NCBI RefSeq assembly: GCF_003711515.1
Contig: NW_021167079.1
Span: 5,068,928-5,132,927, forward strand
DNA: 64,000 bases
Source of the DNA: Sodiomyces alkalinus F11
Taxonomy: Eukaryota > Ascomycota > Sordariomycetes > Glomerellales > Plectosphaerellaceae
Direction: 5' to 3'
Shown piece after piece: positions 11,611 through 23,194 of the stretch. How positions within the stretch are numbered: position 1 is the stretch's first letter; each line of letters starts with the position of its first letter. Below the pieces are notes generated by a model. It saw only the letters and a list, made by a program, of their open reading frames with translations. It made no database searches and was not told the origin of the DNA. The translations under genes were made by a program, and so were the position numbers.

Positions 11611-12783
11611 CGAAGCATTCGCATCAAGTGAGGGCTTACAAGTTACGAGCATGGTGCGCATCCGCAGGGTCTACGGAGTACGTGTAAGTAGAATGCACAT
11701 GTGGGCTCTAGGAGCATTGAAGCCTCAACTTTTATCGCAGGAATAGGAATAGTGTATACTCGTCCACTCCGTACAAAATTCTACAGTATATTTGTGTACG
11801 TAGTACATGTAGTCAGTTCATGAAAGAGACAATGAGGCCCACGACACCACTTCACCATCGCAATGCCCAACTGTGATATTTTCAAAATCGAACATAGCAA
11901 CTTCAAGTACGTTCTCTTTTGACGGCCATTCTTCGATCTACATTGAAGTGTTATACACTACTGAAAATGAAGCCTCTCAGACCTTAGATACCGTCTCAGT
12001 CCAAGGTCGGGGCATTGGTTGGAACAGCAAGACCTAAGAAAAAGAAGATGAATTCGACGTTTGGCAACATTGACGTTATTCTGAAAGCTCACATTGTAGG
12101 CAGGGGAAGCTCTGATTATATAGCTAGCCATCTTAGAAACGTTTGATAATGACTTCTAGGGCTGTTGATAGGAGACTTAATACACCGTAGTCTGTAGCAA
12201 TTTTCCAATGAACACATGCAGTTTTTGCAGGGCGGATCAGTCCAGGGGATAACCGATAAACCACAGGTTAAAGGAGTCGCGGACCCTTCCCTTCTATCTA
12301 TCCGCACTTCCAGACTTCTTCTCCAGTTACCGATAACGAGGCCAACCTCGACAAATTAGATCATGTTAACCAACACACCTGAACTTCTGGGACGGCGATG
12401 GCACAGTGTCGGCGTAATACACGGACACTGTTCGGCCAGCAACTCCGGCCTCTCATTTGTCGACGACCTACGGACCGCCGAATCCGACATTCCGGCTCCG
12501 GCTCCTGGCCCCTCACCTCTCTCAGTGCCCCGCCAATTCACTGTGTAAGCCCACGTCATACAGATATGTTGTCACTACACAAACCGACGACGAGGAGAGG
12601 GTTGCGATTCGTGAAACGGCGAAACGGTGAAAGACAACCTAAAAGATCACCGTTGATTCCTCGTCGGGCTCAAAGGCCAGTTTCATGATTTATCACGAGA
12701 TCTCGCTGCCCTATTTCATAAAGAACAGAGCACATGCATCTTACGTCCCAGCCGGCAAACATCCCTACCCCTCAGAGCCCAAA
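11611..12783. other. Intergenic region, no supported gene
   Basis: No recognisable gene. It contains short words of the type ctacggagtac and tacgtagtacatgtag near 11670-11810, which recur between genes in this window. The part nearest 12784 is the probable promoter and leader of the dioxygenase gene; an in-frame ATG at 12685 lies upstream. Confidence 0.5.
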
Positions 12784-13812
12784 ATGCCCACCATCATCCC
12801 AGAACTCCCTTTCAAACCCACCTGGGCCGAGGCGCCCTCGTCTAGAGACCCCCGCCACGCACCAACCCCCCTAACCGAGGAGCAAAAACAACATTTCCTC
12901 ACCCACGGCTGGGTCCGCATCCCCGACTGCTTCACCAAAGACCAAGCCGACTGGGTAGTCCAAGACGTCTGGACTCGCCTAGGCTCCGACCCAAACGATA
13001 AGCCCACCTGGCGCGGCAGGACCAACATGCCCTCGCACCGCAGCTTCGACGCCTCCGTCTTCGCCCCGAAAGCCTGGTCCGCCATCACCGAGCTCTGCGG
13101 CGGCGAAGACAAACTCGTCGACGTGTCGCGGCAGTGGAGGGACAACCTGATCGTCAGTCTCGGCACGGCCGAGAACGAAGGGAGGGACACCGACCCGCGC
13201 GACCTCGACAACTGGCACGTCGACGGCGATTTCTTCGTGCACTACCTCGACTCGCCCGAGCAGGCCCTCCTCGTCATCCCGCTCTTCTCGGATATCAACC
13301 CCGGCGGCGGCGGCACCATGATCTGTCCCGCCGGCATGGAGAGGATCGCGAAGCACCTGTACGACCACCCCGAGGGCGTCTCCCCTTCCATGACGCCGCG
13401 GGGCGACCCCGATTTTGACAAAGACGTTGGCCTTCGCTTCTACGTCGACCTCGTCAAGTCTCTGCGTCGGCACGACTTTGTCGAGGTTACGGGGGAGGTT
13501 GGCGACGTGTTCCTGTTGCATCCCCTGATGATGCATTCTGCGTCTACGAATCCCCGCCGTCAGTTGCGCATTATTACCAACCCGCCTGTTCACTTCAGTG
13601 AGCCGCAGAGCTTCAACCGCCCGGGCGGAACGTACAGTCTAGTGGAGCAGACAACCCTCAGGGCTCTAGGGAAGGATTCGTTGCCCGAGTGGGAAATCGC
13701 GGGACCCAGGGAGCGGAGGATACCGGAGCGGTATAAGGCGCTGGCTGAGATGCGGGAGAAGGAGAGACGACGACTAGAGGGGACTTCTGATGTTGCCGTT
13801 TCTCCAATTTGA
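12784..13812 (+). CDS. Phytanoyl-CoA dioxygenase family (PhyH) protein
   Basis: A non-haem Fe(II)/2-oxoglutarate-dependent oxygenase of the PhyH superfamily. A single exon encodes 342 aa from the ATG at 12784; the in-frame ATG at 12685 would add 33 residues not typical of the family. The iron ligands are visible: HVD in DNWHVDGDFF (His about 145, Asp about 147) and a distal His in LLHPLMMHSAS (about 251). The following RRQLRIITNPPV supplies the Arg expected to hold 2-oxoglutarate. The N-terminus has LTEEQKQHFLTHGWVRIPDCF, the usual opening helix and strand of PhyH proteins, and the C-terminus is charged. In fungi these enzymes act on varied small molecules; no biosynthetic partner genes are next to it, so the substrate is unknown. 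GC-rich third positions match the neighbouring real genes. Confidence 0.9.
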   Translation: MPTIIPELPFKPTWAEAPSSRDPRHAPTPLTEEQKQHFLTHGWVRIPDCFTKDQADWVVQDVWTRLGSDPNDKPTWRGRTNMPSHRSFDASVFAPKAWSAITELCGGEDKLVDVSRQWRDNLIVSLGTAENEGRDTDPRDLDNWHVDGDFFVHYLDSPEQALLVIPLFSDINPGGGGTMICPAGMERIAKHLYDHPEGVSPSMTPRGDPDFDKDVGLRFYVDLVKSLRRHDFVEVTGEVGDVFLLHPLMMHSASTNPRRQLRIITNPPVHFSEPQSFNRPGGTYSLVEQTTLRALGKDSLPEWEIAGPRERRIPERYKALAEMREKERRRLEGTSDVAVSPI

Positions 13813-14070
13813 ACCCGAATCAACTCATGGGACGTGGTAGCGAAGAATTGAGACAAATTCAGTAGCAGCAGTGCACATGCAGTTTCAACAGGCGGATATC
13901 ATGAAGATATTTGATATTTCGTGCTGTCACCATGAGAATCAAATACTATTTGGCACACAATGCCTATACGACTATACGAACGAACGCTCTCATAATCACG
14001 GGCAGAGAGACAACATGTCATAACTCATAAACGTGCTCATGCAGTAATTCCTCGGTACAGTCTGGTAAAA
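13813..14070. other. Short intergenic spacer between convergent genes
   Basis: The 258-bp spacer holds the 3' ends of the PhyH gene (plus) and the AAA+ ATPase gene (minus). No structure stands out. Confidence 0.5.
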
Positions 14071-17000
14071 CTAATAGCCTTGAGGTGGAGTTGGCTCCAT
14101 GCCAGGGGAAGGTGAGAAGTATTCCCGCCCCCGGCTCACAGACCTATTATGCCCAGGTGTATGCTCAGGGCCGGGGTGTGGGGTGGCCCTGGTGGGAGCA
14201 TGAGAAGGCGTATCATACCGGCTAGGCGGTCCATCGGCACCAGGAGGACCGCGCGGGGCAGCCGGGTCCCGGTCGTAAGGAGGATGTTGTTGATATGGCC
14301 CATTATGCGGAGCCTCTTGTTGTCCGTACCCGTGTTCCTGGGGACCCCAGGACCCGTACCTGTACTCCGCGCTGGCAGCGTCGGTGCCCGGACCGGAGAC
14401 ATGTGAAGGGCTCGGCGTGAGGCCAGCACGGCTCGTCGTCGGCGTCTGCGGATTATACGACGACGGGGCGTGGAGCTGCTGCTGTTGCGATCCGTACCGG
14501 GTATGCGCGCCGCTGTATGGAGACGTGGCAGCACCGCCACTGCCACCGCCACCGCCACCGTGAGCGTGAGCGTGAGAAGGAGGAGGAGGAGAAGGGTATC
14601 CTTGTTGGTGTCCCGGCATCGGCGGCCTGCGGTACTCGTGTCGATTGGCAGCGCCATACGGTGCGCCACGCGAAGCATGCATGTGGTCAGGGGGTCCGTA
14701 GTACGCCTGCCGCTCAGGAACCGGCGCCGGTTGGAACCCATCAAAGCGTTCCTCTCTCTCCAGGGCGATTTCCCCGTCCACTTTACCGAGGACCTGGGCC
14801 CGGAACTGGTCAAAGTTGAGGGTGGCGTCCTCGACGAGCTGGAAATGCGACGCCTTGAGCTGCTTTTGCGCCCCCGGGTGCTCCTCGGCGTCGTTGTGGG
14901 CCAGCGAGGCGGCGATGAGGAAGGCGTTGCGGATCTGCCGGCCGTTCCACCTCCCCATGCCGTGTTGGTGCCTCCAGTAGTGCTCCCGAGCGAAGGCGAG
15001 GATCTGGTCCTTGAAGATGTACAGAGGCTGATCCCCTCCCGCGTCGCTGAGGATCTTCTCGGTCTCTTCTAGGCGGTCGATGTTCATTTTGAAGATGTTC
15101 TCCGTCTCCCGCACGCCGAGAGGCTTGTAGTAGAGGGACACGTGTACCCGAGATTTGACGGCTTCGTCGAGAGTTCCCGGACGGTTGGTGGTGAGGAAGA
15201 GGATGCCGTTGTAGTATTCGAGGATGCGGAGAAAGACTGTCGGTTCTTGTTAGCCTGGGGCTCTTGGGATGATCACATCAGAGAATCAGAGAATCAGAGA
15301 ATTAGAGATGTACATGGAGAGCACGAGGGAGAGGACTTTAACGTACCAGAGACCAGAGCATTCCGCTGCAGATCCTCCTTTGTCCGCTGGGAAAGGAAGA
15401 CATCTGCCTCGTCCAGCAAGAGGACGCAGTCCCAGAGATGGGCCAGGCGGAAAATCTCGCCCAGGGACGACTCGACGCTCTGCGGCGTGAACCCGAGGTC
15501 GCCGCACGTAATGGGGAAAAGGGGCTTCTTGTGGGCGAGCGAGACGGCCTCGGCGGTGGCCGTCTTGCCTATGCCGGGGGATCCGTGCAGGAGGATGACG
15601 ATGCCGCGGCCTTTGCCCCGGATGATGTCCTGGGTGACGATGCGGCCCGTCTTCTTCTCGATGGCCTTTTTGCGGAAATGCGCGCTGGTGAGGGACGTGA
15701 TCATGCGGCGGTGGCTCTCCTCGATCTGGAGGTACTGGAAGGCGTCCAGCTGCTCGGCCACGGGCTGGACGTTGCGCACGTCGACGGGGAAGAACTTGCG
15801 CTCGCGGAGGGCGTAGGCGAAGACGCGCGGCGGGAGGAGGGCAAAGTCGTCCCCCTCGAAGGTCGCGTGCGGGCTCAGCGGGGGCTTGTCGTTGCCGGAC
15901 TGTCGGATGAACCTGTCGCCCTTGAGGTTCACGTTGTACTCGAACGAGTCGGTGTCGTCGTCGTCTACCACGATCTCGCTCAACTTGCCCAGCGCGGTCG
16001 TCCGCTTGGCGTCGGCCCAGGTATGGACGGCGTACTTGTCCGTCACGGTCGACGTCTGGATGCCGTACTCGGAGTAGGTCTCGAAGGTGGGGGCCCAGCT
16101 GGGGAACACGTTGAAGGCTTCCCTGGCGTCGATGACAATATGACTATCGATGTGGTCCGGGCTGGTCATGTCGGTTCCCGAAGCCGTCTGGTAGGGGTTG
16201 GAAAGGGGGTCCTTGATGACGGTCCACCCGTTGTAGGCGACGTGCTTCTGCTCGGTCGACGCGACCACCTTCTGCCCGAGCTCCTTGGCCTCGCGCAAAA
16301 TTTTTTCTCGGTCGGCATGGAAGCGGAGCGGGTAGATGTCCAGCTCCCGGACATCTTTCTCTCCAGGATACTCGTAGATGCGGATGATGTCGGTCATGGC
16401 GCCCCAGTCCTTGCCATCATGGTCGATATAGTAGCACCAGACCTGCATATTGGCTGGCAACGCGGAACTGTCCGTATCTACCTGGAATTCCCCGGCTTCA
16501 TCGCAGTCAATGCGAGGTGGAAGCAGCTTGTATACCCTCCACAGCTTGTGACGACCCGTCAATTCATCCCTCGTCTCCTTGCTGAGACTGGTGAGAAGAT
16601 CGGCGGGGGGAGGAGGGTAATACAAGACCTCGCCAAAGCGGAAGATGTTCCACAGCTCCTTGTGGCGAATCTTGTAGGGCTTGGTAGGGTCCACGTCGTC
16701 GAATCGACGATACAGGGGCATGAGGTGCTCCTCGACGAAGTCGACATAACAACGCATCTCCTCGAGGGATCCCGGCTTCCTATAGTGTTCAGCCCAGGGG
16801 TGCTCATCTTCATCTTCATTTTGATTTTGATTTTCCTTTTCAGACTTCTTTTCGTTCCCATCCACCTTGTCGTCACTGCATGTGCCATCCCTCTTTCCAC
16901 TTTCGTCGTCGTCGTCTTCGTCGGCGGTCATCGGGGTTATGGTGTCAGTGTTGGCGTCATTCTCATTTTCTGGTTCTGTGGCCGACGACTGAGACCCCGA

Positions 17001-17759
17001 GTCAGAACTGGACTCGGACGAGGTGGTCGACCTATCCGTCGTCTTCTGCTCCACGTAGGCCGAAGCGGAAGACGTCGATCGCGAGACGGATTTGCGCTGC
17101 CGCTGCTGCTGTTGCTGTTGCTGCATAGACTCTACCACCGCCAGCTCGTTCTTCATCTTATCTTGGTTATACATGAGGTGGCGGAAAGGCGAGGCAAACG
17201 TATGCGGCCTCGATTCCCAGGCTTTCGGAAGACTTGAAATCTTGCTGAGGGCCTGCAGAACGACGGGCGACTGGATGCGAACCCTGGCAATCCATTCTTT
17301 CGCGGAATAGGTCGTCCCTTCACGCCTGGTGATATTTTCTCTCATGAGGGCCGAGATGGACTCCTTTTTTGCCTCGGTAGGGGCGCGTCGGTGCGACTCC
17401 TTCAACACCTCCTGCGGGAAGGCGGGATGGGCCATGAGGACTTCGATGGCGTACGATCCCTCCTCTTCGGAATATCGGTTCTTGAACTGGTGCCAGTTAC
17501 ACCAGCGGACCTTGGGGATGACGGATTCCGGGAACTTCAGGTCCACGTCTTTCTCGTCTTCATTCTCTTCCGTCTCCGACTCGTCGGACCCGCGCACTTC
17601 AATATCCCCCACGCGCTGCTCGAGATTGGAGATGCGGGCATGGAGCCGGGACGCTCTCAGGGCCTTTTGGTCCTCGTTTTGATCTGGAGACGGTGACTCC
17701 TGCTTGATGTCCCCAGCCTCACTTCCATTTTTGACCTCTTCATTGCGGCTGTTGGACAT
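14071..17759 (-). CDS. AAA+ family ATPase with large N-terminal region
   Basis: A fungal AAA+ ATPase of the group with a long N-terminal region before a single C-terminal ATPase core. Two exons, 17759-15347 and 15236-14071, give 1192 aa; the 110-nt intron (GTACGT..GACAG) sits just after Walker B and its removal restores VFLRILEYYNGILFLTTNRPGT, including sensor 1. An upstream ATG (17807) is possible. Walker A is GSPGIGKT (about residue 720) and Walker B is LLLDEADVF (about 780). The N-terminal half is acidic and contains a glutamine run (about 225-232), a Ser/Thr-rich acidic linker, and a segment resembling the DUF7025-type domain. After the core come a helical lid and a long disordered tail with poly-Gly and poly-Pro/Gln stretches and many Tyr/Gly/Pro residues. 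Such ATPases are common in filamentous fungi; their substrates are not established. It shares a promoter region with the STAND-like gene. Confidence 0.85.
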
Positions 17760-17913
17760 TTTGCTCGGGTGTGACGGTGTGACGGCTGATCGGACAGCAG
17801 AGGTCACAGGTCCCAGATGCTGAACAACACGTTAGGCCGTGCTCATTTTATAACATGAAGTTAATTGCGGACAGAGATAAAGTGCCCGGTGCCTATGGCC
17901 CATACATGGGCCT

Positions 17914-17938
17914 CCCCCCCCCCCCCCCCCCCCCCCCC
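17914..17938. repeat. Homopolymer run of 25 C
   Basis: An uninterrupted poly-C tract about 155 bp upstream of the AAA+ ATPase start. On the minus strand it is 25 consecutive G. Such tracts change length easily and its assembled length may be inexact. Confidence 0.9.
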
Positions 17939-18270
17939 TTTCTTCTGCCAGATTGTCGCTTTCTCTTTTTGTTTCATGCGAATTACCTGGGTCCAGGAAG
18001 AGTTGAGACGAACGGTCATTGGGTATAACCCGAACCGAAATGGGGCCACGATGGCCGGGCTGCGCCCTGCCGACATTTGATTTGTGCTTTCTAGTGTCTG
18101 GACACCATGTCAGACTGCATGCAGACGCTGGGGGCGAAAATTGACGGGGTCTAAAGCGCGCCTCATGCATGTACGGAATATTCGTAGAATCGTAATTAGC
18201 TGTAGAGCCCTATGGCTGCTGGAGATTGCAGGGGGGGCCCGCAAGGTAGCAGCCTACAGCACCCTGGAGA

Positions 18271-18303
18271 GGGGGTTAGGGGGTAGGGGGTAGGGGGTAG
18301 GGG
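18271..18303 (+). repeat. G-quadruplex-type repeat
   Basis: Five runs of four or five G are separated by tta or ta spacers. The pattern meets the usual rule for an intramolecular G-quadruplex and loosely resembles telomeric TTAGGG, though with longer G runs. It lies about 370 bp upstream of the STAND-like gene. Confidence 0.8.
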
Positions 18304-18670
18304 ACTGGAGGTTGAGGTGGTGAGGGCAAACTCATGATGACTCGCCATACGTACTCACACATGAGCGTGTACGGTGTGGGTGCATGTGGCCTCGGGATGC
18401 ATTGCATCTTGAAGAATAGAGCAAATATAAGCATTACTTAGCATCCTTCATTGCTGGCACTGCATGTGCCTGCAGCCTGTGAGGATGTGCCATTTATCTA
18501 GTTGCTATTACAGATGCTACTATCAATTTTTATGCGGTGCGTCTTACATTCGAAGCCCCTCATTTCTCAGTTAAGAAGGATACAGCGGCATTTTCCATCC
18601 GTCCAAGCGAGCACAGGTCGACGGGCCATCTCGTGTAAATGCTGTCGCTCCTCCTCGTCGTCAAGCAACC

Positions 18671-21088
18671 ATGGGCGAATCTCTTCGGCCAACTCCCGTC
18701 TCAGGAGAGATGAAATCGCTCCTCACCGACGACAAGGAACTTGATGTATATAAAGAGTGGAAGAGCGCCTGGGGGGGCGAGATGCTTCTGGCCATGAAGA
18801 CAGCCACTCATTTCGAGAAACAGAGGGCTGTTTTTACGGTTCAGAGACCACACCAGTAAGCCCGCTCCCGTAATCCATCCGGTGCACCCTCTGAGACTGA
18901 TTCAGTTGAGCCCAACTCGTAGCAACCTAGAGGATGTCTTTTCCCGCTATCAGTGCATCATCGGGCTGGACAAAGACCCCAAAAACTGTACCTGGGATGA
19001 TGTTATGGAACACATGGAGACGGCGCAATCTGTCTACACTGCTCGAGCCAGCGGCAATCCAGTAAGACGAACTCTTCGGCACGGTAGGGTCATTGGCGCG
19101 ACGTTAGGACCGTTGGCGGACATGATTCCCGAAGACGACGGACTGAGCGTGTTGCGAGGCGGGTTTGCCTTTATATTCAAGGTATTTGATGCCTCGAGAA
19201 TCCAGGGCACCGGGTCTTAAAGCGTTGACCGGCTAACTGCATCTTCATCTCGTCAGATGGTCCAAAAGCGCGAGGAAAATCGCGAGAAGATCTTCAATAT
19301 TTTTCAAGAGATCCCCATGGTCCTCAGTAACGCTTGTGAGAAGAGAAAGGTATTCCCCGGAGACAACCAGCTCCAGCAGTGCGTCCACCAGCTTTGCGGC
19401 ACTCTGCTCTACTGCATCCCTAAGCTTGCAGAAATCTTGCTCCATAAGCATCCCGGTTCATTATTAGGTATGTGTCTGGTGCCATGGAAATGCGTCGGTC
19501 GAGTGATGTGGACAAAAAAGAACATGAAGTAGACAAAGAGTCAAGACAAAGAGTCAAGACAAAGAGCACAGGGTACGCGTACCATTTTGTCTGACCTGAA
19601 CCCTCAATCCCTTTAGACCCCAGGAGGCTTCTCAACAACTTGCCCGAACGAGAAGCCGTCATGCTTGATGAGGTTCTCCAAGAAATCTCAGTAGCAACGT
19701 GCAAGCTCAGCCAGTGCCGCGAAAACATTGTAGACGTCAAACTCGTCCGAACGGAACAGACAGTGGTCGAAGGGCTCCAGCAGACCAAAGCCGTCCGCCA
19801 GACCGTCCACGCAACCAAGAACCAGCTGGACAAAATGGGCGTGGCCGCCCAGAAGAGCCACGAGCATCTTACCGCCCAGATCAGCGAGGTGCAGACGACG
19901 GGACGCGATGTCCAGTCCGGCATGCTGACCGTCCGGGACACCGTCGTCAAGCACAGCGAAGACGTGCGTGCCGGCGTGCAGGGCGTTGACCAACAGGTAC
20001 AGACCCTGACCAAGGTCGTTGAGACCCTCCGCGAAGAGGTTCGGGCCAAGAGGGACGTGGCCATACAAAGCGGTAACCCCGACCTGGATGCTCTGATTCA
20101 GACAGGGATATACCGAATCGTGATTGAGCATAAATACGTGCAAGGTGAGGAGATGAAGAGCCGGGGAACCAGTTGAGACTTGAGAACCATTATTATTGCC
20201 CTTGCAACTCCTCTATTTTGCGAGCAGCCAGCTGACCTTTTTCTACACCTCCCAGATACACAGCCAGCCAGCATGTCGCACTTCCGCAGTCCCTCCCCGT
20301 ACGGATTCGAAAGACCGACAGTGACAGCCGAAGAGCTTCTGGACACCATAGCCGTCCCCCACCTCGCCCCGGCGGAGGACCTCGAGAGGGTCCAGCGCCA
20401 GGCCAGGAGCCTGAAAGAGCAAGACCTCGGCCGCGCAAGCTGGCTCATCAAAACGGACCAGTTCCGGGACTGGCTGGCGTCGCCCATGTCCGACCTCCTG
20501 GTGGCGGACGGCCACTCCGAGACCAGCTACGGCAAGACGTCCCCCGTCTCCGTTTTCGCGGCCTCGTTCGTCTCCAGCCTCATCAGCACGCGGCAGTCCA
20601 TCGTCCTGCACCACTTTTGCGGCGCCCACAAGGCCGCCGCCTCCGATCCGCTCGCCGGCCCCCTGGGTCTCCTCCGAAGCTTGATCATGCAGTTGCTCGT
20701 CTACCCGGACCTCCCGCCCCCGGCCCTCGCGTTTGTCGACGCAGAGTTGCATGGCAGGCTGGCGCGGCACGACGTCGACGCATTGCTGTACTGTTTTGAT
20801 CGGATCCTCCGGCAGAGTCCCCGAGGGTGTCAAGTGTTTTGTGTCATCAACGGGGTATCCGAATTTGAAACCATACTGTACGGGTGGCAGGAGAAGGTGT
20901 ACGAGATTGTCATGTGCCTGCAGCGAGCTGTGTGCGACGATCTAGGGTTTTCGTTCAAGGTGTTGTTGACGAACCCGGGGAAGAGTCTGAGGTTGGCCGG
21001 GATGGTGGAACCACGACAACATGTTGCACTTCGGGCCGGAAATGCCCTCGGTCGTCCAGTGTTTGGGAATATGCACGAGTATCTGTAG
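18671..21088 (+). CDS. Fungal STAND/NLR-like protein lacking a clear P-loop
   Basis: A member of a fungal family with an N-terminal DUF7708-type helical domain and a C-terminal domain that resembles a decayed NACHT-like NTPase. Five exons: 18671-18855, 18923-19181, 19257-19467, 19617-20144 and 20268-21088, total 667 aa, with the frame preserved at every join. N-terminus: VYKEWKSAWGGEMLLAMKTA; then CIIGLDKDPKNCTWDDVMEHM, RALRHG-like and LADMIPEDDGLSVLRGG, all typical. Exon 4 encodes a long helical region likely to form coiled coils (about residues 230-385). The last exon has LASPMSDLLVADGHSETSYGKTSPVSVF where an NTPase would carry its phosphate loop, without a GxxxxGK[ST], and then SFVSSLISTRQSIVLHHFCGAH and VFCVINGVSEFE at the Walker B position. 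Nucleotide hydrolysis is therefore doubtful. Possible role in signalling or incompatibility is inference only. Confidence 0.8.
19529..19567 (+). repeat. Short tandem repeat inside an intron
   Basis: About three copies of the word acaaagagtcaag lie in intron 3 of the STAND-like gene, upstream of its acceptor. Confidence 0.6.
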
Positions 21089-21393
21089 TTGGTCGGTGGT
21101 TGGTGCCGGCAACAACCTCCTGTCTGACCTCCAAGTCGACGAAACCTAACCTGATTTATATATATATATATTCATCCACTAATGAAAAGAGAACCGATTA
21201 CTTGTGCTGTCATTGTTGTTACTACGGAATATAATCCTGACTACTGGACGACACTAGAACTAGCTTGGCTGGACATACATGGTATAATACAATGCAATCA
21301 ACCTGCTTATCATTTCCAAGAAAGCAAGAGGCCGAGCCAACTTCGAAAAACGAGAACACCCCAACCCCTTGTAAAACACATCACCAGACAACC

Positions 21394-22113
21394 TCACGCA
21401 ACCATGGTCGAAGTCATCTCCCAATCTCCGCTAGCAACCTGCCTCCAAGAGCTCGACACCAACGCCTCAATGGTCTTGACCCGGATACTCCCATCCGCAT
21501 CAGGCTTCCCACTGGGCTGGAACAGCGTAATGGGGTAGACAAGGGCCACAGCCATGAGACCGACCTCGACGACGTGGGGATCGCCCATGCGGGTGGAGAG
21601 GAACTCAATATCGGCATTCTCGAGCGACTCGCGCAGATCGTCACCCTCCCGCGGATCCGAGTCGCCGAAGAGAGGCCAGTTCGACATGACGGCGTCTTTG
21701 CCCATGTATTTCAAGGCCGACCTCGGTCTGTCGCAGAGGGATTGCCAGAGGATCTTCTCCATCTCGACGGCGGCGGCGTGGTTCCGCGCCTTGATGGTGT
21801 TCTCCTTGCCCTTGTTGTCGTCCGGCGCATTCTGCTGTTTCTGTGTCTGTTGTTGGGGCTGGGGGCTGCGACTCTCGCTGCTGTCGGGTGCGCCGCCTGC
21901 CATGGCGCGGCTTCCGCGGGTGGCTAGTTGCTTGTCTTGGGTGGAGGACTCGTCGAATCGCCCCTGCCCCTGCCCCTGCCCGGGGCGAGGGGCGTTGAGC
22001 CCGTGCGGGGACGGGTCGGTGGTGAGACCAAGCATGGACGGCATGATGGGTGTCGTAGGTCGTTGGTAAGTCGTTGATAAGTCGTTAGATATAGGCTCCA
22101 GTGAAAGTGTCAA
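21394..22113 (-). CDS. NTF2-like (DUF4440/SnoaL-type) domain protein
   Basis: A single-exon frame of 239 codons. The C-terminal half resembles small NTF2-like proteins: a helix (AAAVEMEKILWQSLCDRP), RSALKYMGKDAVMSNWPLFG, and the strand pair VVEVGLMAVALVYPITLFQ followed by SSSWRQVASGDWEMTS. The fold in such proteins is a cone-shaped pocket; function varies from enzyme to binding protein and cannot be assigned here. The N-terminal 100 residues are low-complexity (Gly/Gln repeat GQGQGQG, Gln-rich tract) and may be disordered, or the true start may be a later methionine (22044 or 22041 region). The gene is divergent from the copper-protein homologue across about 1.1 kb. The last residues align with the end of the domain, so the stop is trusted. 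Confidence 0.7.
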   Translation of the reverse strand: MTLSLEPISNDLSTTYQRPTTPIMPSMLGLTTDPSPHGLNAPRPGQGQGQGRFDESSTQDKQLATRGSRAMAGGAPDSSESRSPQPQQQTQKQQNAPDDNKGKENTIKARNHAAAVEMEKILWQSLCDRPRSALKYMGKDAVMSNWPLFGDSDPREGDDLRESLENADIEFLSTRMGDPHVVEVGLMAVALVYPITLFQPSGKPDADGSIRVKTIEALVSSSWRQVASGDWEMTSTMVA

Positions 22114-23194
22114 GACGTAAAACTCATTCCTCCGTAGGTTAGTATATTCGTTGACTCGTTGAAAAGTTGAGCCAGAGAACTAGGGAATGAGAGGAGGAGA
22201 GTAGAGAGACTCGTAGCGGAAAAGGTGAAATTACCAACTCAACGCACAGAAATGACGGGGGGACTCTGTACGCGTCCCCAAGTCCCCCAAGCGCATCACG
22301 CGCTTTTAAATCGCCACTTGACGTCCCTCGAGACCATCATCCTCAAGAACTTGGCCGGCGTGATCTTGATGCTGGTCTCTGACGTCATCGTCAATTGCTT
22401 ACATGAGTGGGAGATCATCACTGTGGCTTATGTAACTCCATGTGAGCTGTGATACAACAAGATCTACATGTAATTGGGGCAAAAATATTCGCATTCAGCA
22501 CTGAAGAAGAGCATCGCGATGCAGCTAGCAGCTACTGGAGTATTTGGTTGCAAAACCTGGGCATATCAACCAAGTGAAGTCCCTCGACAGAGACGGGTTA
22601 CGGATGCTGACCGAGATTTGCTCATAAGCTAAGGTAATTAAGCATTCCCCGTCTCGGCCGAGTGCTCAGCCGGGGAAGCGAGCAGTGGAATTGTCTCGTC
22701 TACGAGGGAATGGAGGCCAATAAGCTTCGTTTCTTTACCATTTACCCCTGGATCAATTGTGCCTTTTACACGCAGACAAGCAGATAAAGTTGACTAATTA
22801 GCACGGATTTCTTTTTGAAACGAAAGCCCAGCCGGCCAGCTACCGGATCCGAGAGTGGGTGTTGAACTAGACAACACTCCACGCAAAAAGGCTCGTATCT
22901 GTTGTGGAAGGTGGAGAGGCTTCTTTTTTATTCCGAGTCTTAGTAATTACCTTACCTATGACCATGACCATGAGATAACATTGAAGCTTCTGATGTGAAG
23001 ACCGACCTACCTTAGGTACTTACCCCGCACATGTCTTGCTGTTGTACCTTTACCTTGTATGAGATTCTCTTCCTCCCTCCTCTATCACATCGCACTTTTT
23101 TTCTGCCGCCCTCCTCGCGATTGGGAGCCACCCCTTAAGTCCCAACTTCCTAACACGAATCCGTGACCGTGACCGTCTCTTGGAACCGGTAACC
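22114..23194. promoter_or_regulatory. Divergent promoter region
   Basis: About 1.1 kb between the starts of the NTF2-like gene (minus) and the X325-like gene (plus). Near 23015 is the word taccttaggtacttacc, one of the palindromic TACCTAAGGTA-type words seen between genes here. No gene was supported. Confidence 0.5.

Larger units (their letters stand above)
17760..18670. promoter_or_regulatory. Divergent promoter region with C and G tracts
   Basis: This 911-bp region separates the starts of the AAA+ ATPase (minus) and the STAND-like gene (plus). It holds a run of 25 C and a cluster of G tracts, listed separately. No gene was seen in it. Confidence 0.5.

Noticed and set aside
7779..13812. Secondary-metabolite cluster (methyltransferase plus PhyH dioxygenase)
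   Set aside because: No backbone synthase, transporter or pathway regulator lies between or beside them, and the genes between are unrelated.
18271..18303. Interstitial telomere
   Set aside because: The spacing is TA or TTA with five G, not repeated TTAGGG, and only five units are present.
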